DNA of 23,494 bases, from assembly GCA_905207905.1 (NCBI GenBank), contig CAJLNC010000040.1:1-23494 (forward strand). The letters are read 5' to 3'. Of the stretch, positions 16,261 through 23,494 are shown piece by piece. Made by a program: the position numbers and the translations under genes. How positions within the stretch are numbered: the stretch's first letter is position 1; every line of letters starts with the position of its first letter. Under the pieces are notes generated by a model. It did no database searches and had not been told where the DNA came from. It saw only the letters and a list, made by a program, of their open reading frames with translations. Source of the DNA: an uncultured Lachnospiraceae bacterium (GTDB taxonomy: Bacteria; Bacillota_A; Clostridia; Lachnospirales; Lachnospiraceae).

Positions 16261-16324
16261 AAAGGATTTAGATCCAGTGGATGTGGCGAGAGCAGCCGCA
16301 GGGTGCGGCAGAAAAGGGGAAAAT

Positions 16325-17827
16325 ATGGATGAGAGAAGTCAGCGCCTTCAGCAGATGAGGGCGAGGCGAAGGAAAAATGAATTGGTGATGAAATGTGTGA
16401 TTGTGCTTCTGAGCGTGATCCTTTTAATATTGACTGTGGTGCTGGTGAAGGAGCTGGTGTTTGGTGAGCATAAAAGCCGGACTGCCAAGGTGGCGCAGAC
16501 CAATCAGCAGAGCGCAGCAGCCGGAGGAGACCAGGGAGAGGGACAGCCGGTTGCCGGAAGTTCCCAGGGAGAGAATGGAAGCATACCGGGAGAGTCAGTG
16601 CCGGCCAGTGCAGGCGGTGAGAGCGCTTCTTCGGGCAGCGAGCTGATTGCCCAGGCAGATCGGATGGCAGCCCAGTATGATTATGATGGGGCTATAGAGC
16701 TTTTGAAGACTTCTGCGGAATATGGCTCCAACACAGAGATGCAGAATGCGGTAGCCGGTTATGAGCAGACCAAAGCCTCCTGTACCTCCTATCCGCTGGA
16801 TCAGGTGACTCATGTGTTTTTCCATACTATGATCCGGGATACCTCCAAGGCCTTTGACGGGGACAGCAAGGAGGGAGGCTACAATCAGGTAATGACCACC
16901 ATCTCGGAGTTTAACAGTATTATTCAGCAGATGTATGACAAAGGATATGTGATGGTGAGCTTGCACGATATGTGTGAGATTCATGATGACGGGACAGTCA
17001 CCAGAAAAGAGCTTTTGCTTCCGCCGGGGAAGAAGCCCTTTGTATTGTCTCAGGACGATGTGAGCTATTATCACTATATGGACGGTGATGGGTTTGCTCA
17101 GAAGCTGATTGTGGATGAAAACGGAGATGTGAAGAATACTTACATTGAGGATGACGGAAACGTTTCCGTGGGAGACTATGATATGGTGCCTCTGATTGAT
17201 ACCTTTGTGGATGAACACCCGGATTTTTCCTATCATGGACACAAAGGAATTCTGGCCCTCACAGGCTATGAGGGAGTTTTGGGGTATCGGACAGATGAGG
17301 TGTACCGGACAAAAGAAGCCGGCAGGGTAACAGAGTATCAGCAGAAGTTTCTGGATGAGAATCCGGATTTTGACTGGGATGCAGAGGTAGCAGCCGCCAA
17401 GGAGGTGGCGGAGGCTATGAAGGCGGACGGCTGGGAGTTTGCCAGCCATACCTGGGGGCATATCAATCCTCTGGGCTACGGCTACGATGCTACGGTGCAG
17501 GATACGGAGCGGTGGCTGAACAATGTGGCCACGGTGGTAGGGCCTACAGATGTGCTGATTTTTGCCTTTGGAGCAGATATCGGAGACTGGCAGCCCTACA
17601 CTGCAGACAATCAGTTTTTTAATTATTTTAAGAATCAGGGCTTTGATATCTTCTGCAATGTGGACAGCAGCCAGTACTGGGTGCAGTTCGGAGATACCTA
17701 TATGCGCCAGGGACGTCGGAATCTGGATGGTTACCGGATGTACTACAATCCGGAGATGCTCTCCGATCTGTTCGATGTGTCCCAGGCCTGGGACAGCAGC
17801 CGTCCCACTCCGGTGCCGGAGATGTAG
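16325..17827 (+). CDS. Membrane-anchored polysaccharide deacetylase (downstream copy)
   Basis: A 500-residue paralogue of the preceding gene, alike over roughly two thirds of positions (by eye) from LIAQAD to the end. It has a basic tail, a membrane helix (about 22-41), a shorter Gly/Ser/Glu linker (about 50-105), the TPR-like helix pair and the NodB-type domain. Metal-site candidates are D245 in LSQDDVSYYHY and H375 and H379 in SHTWGH, so both copies keep the same motifs. The ATG at 16325 is preferred over an in-frame ATG at 16208 because AAAGGGGA lies just upstream and it gives the expected MDERS...RRRK tail before the helix. The C-terminal blocks (YRMYYNPEMLSDLFDVS) are almost identical in DNA between copies. 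It is probably co-transcribed from 14227-14255. Confidence 0.85.
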   Translation: MDERSQRLQQMRARRRKNELVMKCVIVLLSVILLILTVVLVKELVFGEHKSRTAKVAQTNQQSAAAGGDQGEGQPVAGSSQGENGSIPGESVPASAGGESASSGSELIAQADRMAAQYDYDGAIELLKTSAEYGSNTEMQNAVAGYEQTKASCTSYPLDQVTHVFFHTMIRDTSKAFDGDSKEGGYNQVMTTISEFNSIIQQMYDKGYVMVSLHDMCEIHDDGTVTRKELLLPPGKKPFVLSQDDVSYYHYMDGDGFAQKLIVDENGDVKNTYIEDDGNVSVGDYDMVPLIDTFVDEHPDFSYHGHKGILALTGYEGVLGYRTDEVYRTKEAGRVTEYQQKFLDENPDFDWDAEVAAAKEVAEAMKADGWEFASHTWGHINPLGYGYDATVQDTERWLNNVATVVGPTDVLIFAFGADIGDWQPYTADNQFFNYFKNQGFDIFCNVDSSQYWVQFGDTYMRQGRRNLDGYRMYYNPEMLSDLFDVSQAWDSSRPTPVPEM

Positions 17828-17912
17828 GAGGAATGTGGGAAACATCCAGAGAAAAGAAGTGGATCAGTTTCCTGAACACGATTTTGGTTTGAAAAAGCTC
17901 ATTGGAATGTTT

Positions 17913-17940
17913 GGTGCATCGGAGCGAGTGCAGCCTTTTT
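17913..17940 (+). terminator. Probable terminator after the deacetylase pair
   Basis: GGTGCATCG (17913-17921) pairs with 17925-17935 around a GAG loop, with single-base bulges at 17928 and 17933. Five T follow (17936-17940). The bulges make it weaker than the other terminators in the window. Confidence 0.55.
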
Positions 17941-18003
17941 GTGCAATTTGACAGTTGGGTTTTTCCATCAGGGCTTTTCATAAAAAAGAAAGGGAGAAAA
18001 AAG

Positions 18004-19044
18004 ATGTTGTCATTTGAATGCGATTACAACCAGGGAGCTCATGAAAAGATTCTGCAGCGACTGGCAGAAACCAATCGAGAGCCTCAGCCGGGCTACGGGG
18101 AGGATGCCTACTGTACTGCGGCAAAGGAGAAGATCCGCGCTGCCTGTGAGTGCCCGGAGGCACAGATTTTTTTCCTTGTGGGAGGCACCCAAACCAACGC
18201 AGTAGTGATCGATTCTTTACTGAAGCCCTATGAGGGCGTGATTTCTGCGGTCACCGGCCACATCAATGCCCATGAGGCAGGGGCGATTGAGGCCTGCGGC
18301 CATAAGGTGCTGGCCATCCCAGGCCATCAGGGAAAAATGAAAGCTCAGGAACTGCAGGATTATCTGGAGCTTTACTGGCAGGATGAGAGTCATGAGCATA
18401 TGGTGATGCCGGGGATGGTGTATCTTTCCCACCCCACAGAGTACGGTACTTTATATACCAGGCAGGAGCTGGCAGAGATTGCCGGCGTTTGCCGCAGCTA
18501 TCAGATTCCCCTGTATTTGGATGGAGCCAGATTGGGCTACGGCCTGATGAGCCGGGCTACGGATATGACTTTGCCTGAGATTGCAAGGCTCTGCGATGTG
18601 TTTTACATAGGAGGAACCAAGGTGGGAGCCCTCTGCGGAGAAGCAGTGGTATTTACTAAGAACAATATGCCCAGGTATTTTCTTACGGAAGTTAAGCGCC
18701 ATGGCGCGCTTCTGGCCAAGGGAAGGGTGCTGGGCGTGCAGTTCGACACTCTTTTTACAGAAGATCTGTACTTTACCATCAGCCGCCATGCCATTGATAT
18801 GGCGGAACTTTTAAAGGCAGAGCTTAAGAAACGGGGGGCAAAGTTTTTCATTCCTTCCCCCACAAATCAGCAGTTTGTAATTTTGGAAAATAGCAAGATG
18901 GAGGAACTGAAAAAGGAAGTATCCTTCAGCTTCTGGGAGAAATATGACGATACCCATACGGTTGTCCGGTTTGCCACAAGCTGGGGAACCAGGGAGGAGG
19001 ATATCCGGGAGCTGATGAAGCTGTGGGATCAGGTATTTTCCTGA
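18004..19044 (+). CDS. Low-specificity threonine aldolase family PLP enzyme
   Basis: From the ATG at 18004 the product has 346 residues. AAAGGGAG lies just upstream; the frame is open further left, but that extension has no ribosome site and no family likeness. It is a fold-type I PLP enzyme of the beta-eliminating lyase/threonine aldolase group, which splits L-threonine or L-allo-threonine into glycine and acetaldehyde. Visible are GGTQTN (60-65), GHINAHEAGA (H86, H90), the cofactor Asp in YLDGARLGYG (D173, R176) and the Schiff-base lysine in GGTKVGALCG (K206). Substrate preference cannot be settled from sequence. A bulged terminator precedes it and a terminator follows, so it is likely a single-gene unit, though its promoter was not identified. 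Confidence 0.92.
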   Translation: MLSFECDYNQGAHEKILQRLAETNREPQPGYGEDAYCTAAKEKIRAACECPEAQIFFLVGGTQTNAVVIDSLLKPYEGVISAVTGHINAHEAGAIEACGHKVLAIPGHQGKMKAQELQDYLELYWQDESHEHMVMPGMVYLSHPTEYGTLYTRQELAEIAGVCRSYQIPLYLDGARLGYGLMSRATDMTLPEIARLCDVFYIGGTKVGALCGEAVVFTKNNMPRYFLTEVKRHGALLAKGRVLGVQFDTLFTEDLYFTISRHAIDMAELLKAELKKRGAKFFIPSPTNQQFVILENSKMEELKKEVSFSFWEKYDDTHTVVRFATSWGTREEDIRELMKLWDQVFS

Positions 19045-19047
19045 AAG

Positions 19048-19080
19048 AAGACCTGCTTTTTTATTCACAGGTCTTTTGAT
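19048..19080 (+). terminator. Terminator after the threonine aldolase gene
   Basis: AAGACCTG (19048-19055) pairs with CAGGTCTT (19068-19075) across a 12-base T-rich loop and is followed by TTTTGAT. It begins three bases after the stop codon. Confidence 0.7.
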
Positions 19081-19149
19081 CTTGGAAGCAGGGGAGGAAA
19101 CTGATCGGATGATGTCAGGAATCCGGGTGCAGATGGGAGGCGTTTGCAG

Positions 19150-19821
19150 ATGAAATTGTATATCGTGGAGGATGATGAGGCCCTGGCCAGAGGGATGCGC
19201 TACACTCTGGAGCAGGAGGGCTTTGAGGTACAGTGCTTTGGCAGCGTCGCCTGGGGCAGGAGAGCTCTGGAACGGGAGCTGCCGGATCTTCTGCTTCTGG
19301 ACTGGAATCTGCCGGATGGAGATGGGTTGGAGCTTTGCCGTTGGTTAAAATCTGTAAGCCAGGTTCCGGTACTGATGGTTACGGCAAGAGATATGGAGAT
19401 GGATCAGGTGATCTGTCTGGAGGAGGGCGTGGATGACTATGTGGCCAAGCCCTTTTCTTTGGCTGTTTTAAAGGCCAGGATCCGGGCTCTGCTTCGGCGC
19501 TTCAGCAGGCAGGAGGAAGGGAGCGTATATTTATCTTCCGGGGATATCCGCCTTTCAGAAAAGGACAGAAAGGTATGGAAGGACGGCGCAGAGCTGGAAT
19601 TAAGCCGGGTGGAATATAAACTTTTGAATTATTTTCTGGAAAACAAAAATCAGGTGCTTTTAAAGGAGCAGCTGTTGGAACGGGTTTGGGATGGAGACTT
19701 TGTGGAGGAAAATACTCTTACAGCCAGCATCCGCCGACTGCGGCTGAAGGTGGAGGAGGATCCAGCTCATCCCCGGTATATTAAGACGGTTCATGGAATG
19801 GGGTATCTGTGGGAGGAGTAA
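19150..19821 (+). CDS. OmpR/PhoB-family response regulator
   Basis: The ATG at 19150, nine bases after GGGAGG, gives 223 residues; a TTG two codons earlier is too close to the ribosome site. The receiver domain (1-about 115) has the acidic pair D8/D9, phosphate acceptor D51 (LLLLDWNLPDGDG), T78 and K100 (VAKPF). The C-terminal winged helix (about 128-223) shows LSRVEYKLLNYFLEN, the recognition region NTLTASIRRLRLKVEED and the end IKTVHGMGYLWEE. It is expected to be phosphorylated by the adjoining kinase, whose gene overlaps or directly follows its stop. With the kinase and ABC transporter it resembles modules that react to antimicrobials at the cell envelope. Confidence 0.95.
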   Translation: MKLYIVEDDEALARGMRYTLEQEGFEVQCFGSVAWGRRALERELPDLLLLDWNLPDGDGLELCRWLKSVSQVPVLMVTARDMEMDQVICLEEGVDDYVAKPFSLAVLKARIRALLRRFSRQEEGSVYLSSGDIRLSEKDRKVWKDGAELELSRVEYKLLNYFLENKNQVLLKEQLLERVWDGDFVEENTLTASIRRLRLKVEEDPAHPRYIKTVHGMGYLWEE

Positions 19822-19829
19822 AAAAGCAG

Positions 19830-20810
19830 ATGGAGAATTGGGTGAGTATTCTGAGCATTTGCCTGGGCAGCGCAAGTCTGGCTGCGGGGCTTGGGATGAT
19901 ATGGAATTACCGCAGTCAGGTGAGAAAACTGGAGAGAATTCTGGAGGAGTACCAGAGACGGTTTGAAGAGGGGCGAAGAAGGGAAGTCGCAGAAGGGGGG
20001 GAAGAGCTCTTAAGAGCAGATGAACAAAAAAAGAAGAGATATACAGGGGGACTGATGGAGACCAGGGAGTCCAAGCTGGAGAGTCAGCTTGACCGGCTGC
20101 TCAGTCAGGCGATGCAAAGCAAAAGCCAGGCGGAGGGAGACCGGAATCAGGTGTCCGCACTGCTCTCCGATCTGTCACACCAGTTAAAGACTCCCCTGGC
20201 CAATGTGGTGATGTACACAGAACTTCTGGAGACGGAGCCGGAAGGGCAGCGCCGCACAGAGTTCCTTCATGAGACCAGGAGACAGGCGCAGAAAATGCAG
20301 TGGCTGATGAAGTCTATGCTGAAAGCGTCCCGGCTGGAACAGGGAATCCTCTCCTTTGCCTGCGGGCCTGCCTGGATCAAAGAGACCTTGAGAGCTGCGG
20401 TGTCGGCAGTGTACGCGCAGGCGGAGGAGCGGGAGATTGATCTGGTTGTGGAGCCTTTTTCAGACAGAAAGCTGTACCACAATCCCAAGTGGACCGTGGA
20501 GGCTCTGGGAAATATTCTGGACAACGGGATCAAATATGCGCCAAAAGGAAGCAGGATTACCCTTCGTATACAGCCGCTGGAGCTGTATACCCGAATTGAG
20601 ATTCAGGATCAGGGGCCCGGGATTCCATCTTCGGAGTGGAACAATATTTTTAAACGTTTTTACCGCTGCTCCCAGGCGGATCAGAAGGAAGGAAACGGAC
20701 TGGGGCTGTACCTGGCACAGCTGATCTTAAATAAGGAAAAGGGATATATTACGGTATCCTCCCGCCCTGGAAAGGGAAGCTGCTTTTCGGTGTATCTGAT
20801 GAACGCATAG
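19830..20810 (+). CDS. Sensor histidine kinase with one membrane helix
   Basis: The ATG at 19830 gives 326 residues; GGGAGGAG, within the end of the regulator gene, is its ribosome site. An in-frame GTG at 19809 is an alternative that would overlap the regulator. One hydrophobic helix (about 5-25) is followed directly by a long charged coiled-coil region (28-110), so there is no extracellular sensor domain and no second helix. The HisKA box is SDLSHQLKTPLANV with H117. The ATPase domain has the N box (NILDNGIKYAPKGS), G1 (DQGPGI) and G2 (GNGLGLYLA). Transporter-linked (BceS-like) kinases also lack an extracellular domain but usually have two helices. Signal input through the neighbouring transporter is therefore a likely inference. 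Confidence 0.93.
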   Translation: MENWVSILSICLGSASLAAGLGMIWNYRSQVRKLERILEEYQRRFEEGRRREVAEGGEELLRADEQKKKRYTGGLMETRESKLESQLDRLLSQAMQSKSQAEGDRNQVSALLSDLSHQLKTPLANVVMYTELLETEPEGQRRTEFLHETRRQAQKMQWLMKSMLKASRLEQGILSFACGPAWIKETLRAAVSAVYAQAEEREIDLVVEPFSDRKLYHNPKWTVEALGNILDNGIKYAPKGSRITLRIQPLELYTRIEIQDQGPGIPSSEWNNIFKRFYRCSQADQKEGNGLGLYLAQLILNKEKGYITVSSRPGKGSCFSVYLMNA

Positions 20811-20914
20811 CATTTCTGTGCGGGAGGCGAGACAGAAAATCTGGCAAAGAGCATGGAGGGAGTCGTGTACAAGGCACAGCAGGAACGGTTCTTTGTACGC
20901 GGATGCAATCCGTT

Positions 20915-20944
20915 AAATATGACAGCTTTGTCATATTTTTTTTT
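20915..20944 (+). terminator. Terminator after the histidine kinase gene
   Basis: AAATATGACA (20915-20924) pairs perfectly with TGTCATATTT (20929-20938) across a GCTT loop, followed by six more T. It separates the regulator-kinase transcript from the ABC transporter genes. The stem contains an inverted CTGTCA (20920-20925), so it may overlap the regulator's binding region. Confidence 0.85.
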
Positions 20945-20948
20945 GCTG

Positions 20949-20986
20949 CTGTCAGGATACTGTCAGATTTATCTGCTATGCTGTCA
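20949..20986 (+). promoter_or_regulatory. CTGTCA direct repeats, probable response-regulator operator
   Basis: CTGTCA occurs at 20949-20954, 20960-20965 and 20981-20986, start-to-start spacings of 11 and 21 bases, all on one helix face. A -10-like TATGCT (20977-20982) lies among them, and no -35 box is recognisable, as expected of a promoter that needs an activator. The ABC transporter ATG is 28 bases after the last copy. Confidence 0.6.
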
Positions 20987-21013
20987 TCATAAAGAAGGGA
21001 GGTTTCCGCTGCA

Positions 21014-21682
21014 ATGGAGATTTTGAAAACAGTTGATCTAAAAAAATATTATGGTTCCAGGGAGAATCAGGTAAAGGCTCTGGACGGGGTAAATCTGTCT
21101 GTGGAGGAGGGGGAGTTTGTCACCGTGGTAGGCACCTCCGGTTCCGGCAAGAGCACGCTGCTGCACATGCTTGGCGGTCTGGATTATGCTACCTCCGGCA
21201 GTGTGACCGTGGCGGGAAAGGAGCTCTTTCAGCTCAAGGAGACGGAACTGACCATTTTCCGCAGACGGAATATCGGTTTTGTGTTCCAGAATTACAATCT
21301 GGTGCCCATCCTAAATGTGTATGAGAACATTGTGCTGCCTTTGGAGCTGGACGGAAAGCGGGCGGACAAAAAATTTATTCGGGAGATCATGGGGCTTCTG
21401 GGAATCATGGAGAAGAGAAACAGTCTGCCAAATCAGCTTTCCGGAGGTCAGCAGCAGAGGGTGGCGATTGCCAGGGCGCTGGCATCCAAGCCGGCGATTA
21501 TTCTGGCGGATGAGCCTACGGGGAATCTGGATTCTAAGACTTCCCAGGAGGTACTGGGACTGCTGAAGATGACTGGAGAGCAGTTTCATCAGACCATTGT
21601 GATGATCACGCACAATGACGCCATCGCCCAGCTCAGTGACCGGGTTGTCCGCATTGAGGACGGAAAGATCGCAGAGCGGTAA
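21014..21682 (+). CDS. ABC transporter ATP-binding protein (MacB/LolD/BceA type)
   Basis: The 222-residue ATPase is complete. It shows Walker A GTSGSGKST (40-48), the Q-loop at Q92 (FVFQNYNL), the signature LSGGQQQR (142-149), Walker B with IILADEPT (162-169), the D-loop NLDS and the switch His200 (MITH). The size and the FVFQNYNLVP segment fit the FtsX-linked group, which uses ATP to drive mechanical work or peptide extrusion rather than ordinary import. Two copies would pair with the permease encoded next. GGGAGG (20998-21003) precedes the ATG by ten bases. The permease's ribosome site overlaps its stop, so both are made from one message. Confidence 0.95.
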   Translation: MEILKTVDLKKYYGSRENQVKALDGVNLSVEEGEFVTVVGTSGSGKSTLLHMLGGLDYATSGSVTVAGKELFQLKETELTIFRRRNIGFVFQNYNLVPILNVYENIVLPLELDGKRADKKFIREIMGLLGIMEKRNSLPNQLSGGQQQRVAIARALASKPAIILADEPTGNLDSKTSQEVLGLLKMTGEQFHQTIVMITHNDAIAQLSDRVVRIEDGKIAER

Positions 21683-21694
21683 GGAGGGCTGGGA

Positions 21695-23494
21695 ATGAAG
21701 AATAATAACGGACAGGTGGTTCGGAAGCTCTCCGGCAGAAGCCTGAAAAACAATAAAATGCGGAATCTGTTTGCAGTGACCGCCATTGCCCTTACCTGTA
21801 TGCTGTTTACCATCATTGCCTCGCTTGGCATGGGTATGACTCAGGTGGCACAGGAATCCACTATGCGGGAGGTGGGAGGCAGCTTTCACGCAGGATTAAA
21901 GTCAGTCACCAAAGAACAGATGGAGGCTGTGGTAAAGGATCCCAGGGTGGTGGACTATTCCTGGAATATTTTGATCGGTCGCGTGCAGAATCTCTATAAG
22001 CGCAGCGGGGAGCTGCGATACGCAGGGATGGAAGAGGAGCTGGAAAACAGTTTTATAGAGATCGCAGAGGGAACGTACCCAGAACAGGAAGATGAGGTGC
22101 TTCTGGACACTCTGGTGCTGGAGGAACTGAAGATTCCGGCTCAGGTGGGGCAGCAGGTGACTTTGGAATTCTACTTTATGGGGGAGCTTCTGCAGGATAC
22201 CTTCACCATCAGCGGATGGTATGAGGGAGACCGAATCAGTCATGCTTCCCAGATTTATGTGTCCGAAAGCTACTGGAACCAGTTAAAGGGGAACCGGACA
22301 GACGCAGACTTTATGGCCTGGAAAGAGGAGAATCCTTCGGAGGCGGGACAGGGGCTGTACAATCCGGGTTTATACTTTAAAAATGCCAGGAATATAGAGG
22401 AGACGGTGCGCTCCATCATCACAGACGCAGGCTATGAGCCTTCGGTGGAAGTGGACTATGGGGTAAACTGGGCTTATATGGAGAACCGGTCCGAGCAGGC
22501 AGATCCTCTGACGCTTCTGGTTCTTGTGGGGGCGCTGCTGGTGGTGATCCTTACCGGATACCTGATCATCTACAATATTTTCCAGATCTCTGTGCTCACA
22601 GACATCCGGTTTTATGGGCTGTTAAAAACCATTGGAACCACCAAGGGACAGATACGGCGCCTGGTGCGCCGACAGGCTCTGGCTCTCGCCCTGGCAGGTA
22701 TCCCTCTTGGGCTTCTGGCAGGCTATGGATTGAGTAAGGTGGTCTTTCCCTTTGCCATGTCCTTTCTGAATTATCAGGATATGGAGATTTCTTTGCACTT
22801 CCATCCTGTGACCGCCGTGTTTGCGGTGGCGTTTTCGCTGCTTACAGTACTCATCAGCTGCGGAAAGCCGGGAAGGATTGCAGGAAGCGTATCTGCGGTG
22901 GAAGCGGTGCGCTACAGTGAGGGGAGCGTAAAGAGAAAGCGGGGAAAGAAGTCAGAAAAAGGCGCCAGGGTGTACCGGATGGCGTTGTCCAATCTGGGGA
23001 GGAACCGGAAGAAAACCTTTCTGGTGATTCTTTCCCTGTCTCTAAGTCTGGTGCTGCTTTGCATGGTGTTTACTGGGGTAAAGAGTTTTCGGCTGGACAC
23101 GTATCTGGAGGACCGGCTGGTGGGGGATATCACCATAGGATCGGTGAACTATACCGCCATGAGAACTACCGGGGAATGGGCTGTGGATCCTGCTTACAGC
23201 GAATGGATGGATCGGCAGCCGGGTATTATTACCAGAAATGAGATGTGGTGCGTCAATGCCGGCAACCGGATTCAACTGAGCGATAAGGCCCTGGAGAGGT
23301 ATCGTCAGTTTTATGACAGGAATCTGCTGCGCAGGACAGATGAGGTATTTGAGCGGGAGCTTCAGGATAGCTTTACAGACCGGATGATCACAGGAAACAC
23401 TTACAGCTATGATCCGGGACTTCTGGAAAGGCTGCGGGTACTGGAGGGAACCCTGGATGTGGAAAAATTCCAGCAGGGAGGTTATCTTCTGGTG
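21695..23494 (+). CDS. FtsX-type ABC transporter permease (partial, cut at window end)
   Basis: The frame is open from the ATG at 21695 to the end of the window, 600 codons without a stop, so the C-terminus is missing. AAGGAGG (21681-21687) lies seven bases upstream and overlaps the ATPase stop. Membrane helices are near 25-48, 273-295, 325-347, 372-390 and 442-461. An extracellular region of about 220 residues lies between the first two. FYGLLKTIGTTKGQIRR matches the FtsX-domain coupling segment, and AVEAVRYSEG ends the first half. A second half begins at YRMALSNLGRNRKKTF with another helix and another extracellular domain, so the protein repeats the helix-ectodomain plan and is larger than one FtsX unit. 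Substrate is unknown; an antimicrobial-peptide or envelope role is inferred from the adjacent two-component genes. Confidence 0.9.
   Translation, partial: MKNNNGQVVRKLSGRSLKNNKMRNLFAVTAIALTCMLFTIIASLGMGMTQVAQESTMREVGGSFHAGLKSVTKEQMEAVVKDPRVVDYSWNILIGRVQNLYKRSGELRYAGMEEELENSFIEIAEGTYPEQEDEVLLDTLVLEELKIPAQVGQQVTLEFYFMGELLQDTFTISGWYEGDRISHASQIYVSESYWNQLKGNRTDADFMAWKEENPSEAGQGLYNPGLYFKNARNIEETVRSIITDAGYEPSVEVDYGVNWAYMENRSEQADPLTLLVLVGALLVVILTGYLIIYNIFQISVLTDIRFYGLLKTIGTTKGQIRRLVRRQALALALAGIPLGLLAGYGLSKVVFPFAMSFLNYQDMEISLHFHPVTAVFAVAFSLLTVLISCGKPGRIAGSVSAVEAVRYSEGSVKRKRGKKSEKGARVYRMALSNLGRNRKKTFLVILSLSLSLVLLCMVFTGVKSFRLDTYLEDRLVGDITIGSVNYTAMRTTGEWAVDPAYSEWMDRQPGIITRNEMWCVNAGNRIQLSDKALERYRQFYDRNLLRRTDEVFERELQDSFTDRMITGNTYSYDPGLLERLRVLEGTLDVEKFQQGGYLLV

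Noticed and set aside
16208..16324. Upstream in-frame ATG extending the second deacetylase by 39 residues
   Set aside because: No good ribosome site; the extension is unlike the paralogue, and the ATG at 16325 has a proper site and gives the expected membrane anchor.
17948..17953. Perfect TTGACA before the threonine aldolase gene
   Set aside because: No acceptable -10 hexamer lies 16-18 bases downstream (GGGCTT at 17), so it is not called as a promoter.

Overview
The window reads as chromosomal DNA of a Gram-positive anaerobe of the Clostridia, most likely a member of the Lachnospiraceae. The reasons are the protein set (FatA-like acyl-ACP thioesterase, CvfB, DUF4364, a YtqA-type radical SAM enzyme, SleB-type hydrolase with SH3 domains, an FtsX-type ABC transporter beside a two-component system), strong AGGAGG-type ribosome sites, and sigma-A-like promoters with 17-base spacers. 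No tRNA, rRNA, CRISPR array, transposase or phage gene was seen. Gene order looks like ordinary core chromosome, with a cell-envelope section in the right-hand half.

Layout. 1-160: a terminator hairpin and a run of further stem-loops, with no gene. 214-2345 (+): acyl-ACP thioesterase, CvfB-like S1 RNA-binding protein, RidA. 2431-2784: a self-contained unit of promoter, 77-residue orphan protein and strong terminator. 2920-7510 (+): CPBP-family membrane protease and DNA polymerase III alpha (dnaE, probable TTG start at 4043). 7590-9433 (+): promoter, 6-phosphofructokinase and a TrmH-family RNA methyltransferase. 9457-11169: promoter region with phased repeats, a secreted SH3/SleB cell-wall hydrolase with a very acidic linker, and a terminator. 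11333-12548: XRE-type regulator. A long bidirectional terminator (12582-12627) separates it from a minus-strand pair, DUF4364 protein and YtqA-like radical SAM protein, driven from a promoter near 14200. Divergent to that promoter is a consensus promoter for two tandem membrane-anchored polysaccharide deacetylases (14400-17827). A PLP-dependent threonine aldolase follows (18004-19044). The window ends with an OmpR-type response regulator, a one-helix histidine kinase, and an ABC ATPase plus FtsX-type permease, the latter cut by the window edge.

How the parts fit. The right half is about the cell surface: peptidoglycan hydrolysis (SleB), polysaccharide or peptidoglycan deacetylation (tandem pair), and a regulator-kinase-transporter module of the kind that senses and resists cell-envelope antimicrobials. 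A set of CTGTCA repeats spaced 11 and 21 bases apart lies just before the ABC genes and is the best candidate for the response regulator's operator. The points most worth a second look are the divergent deacetylase pair (DDV in place of DDG and a long insertion), apparent fossil copies of a deacetylase C-terminus between the two genes, these CTGTCA repeats, and the 220-residue stretch without any basic residue in the hydrolase.
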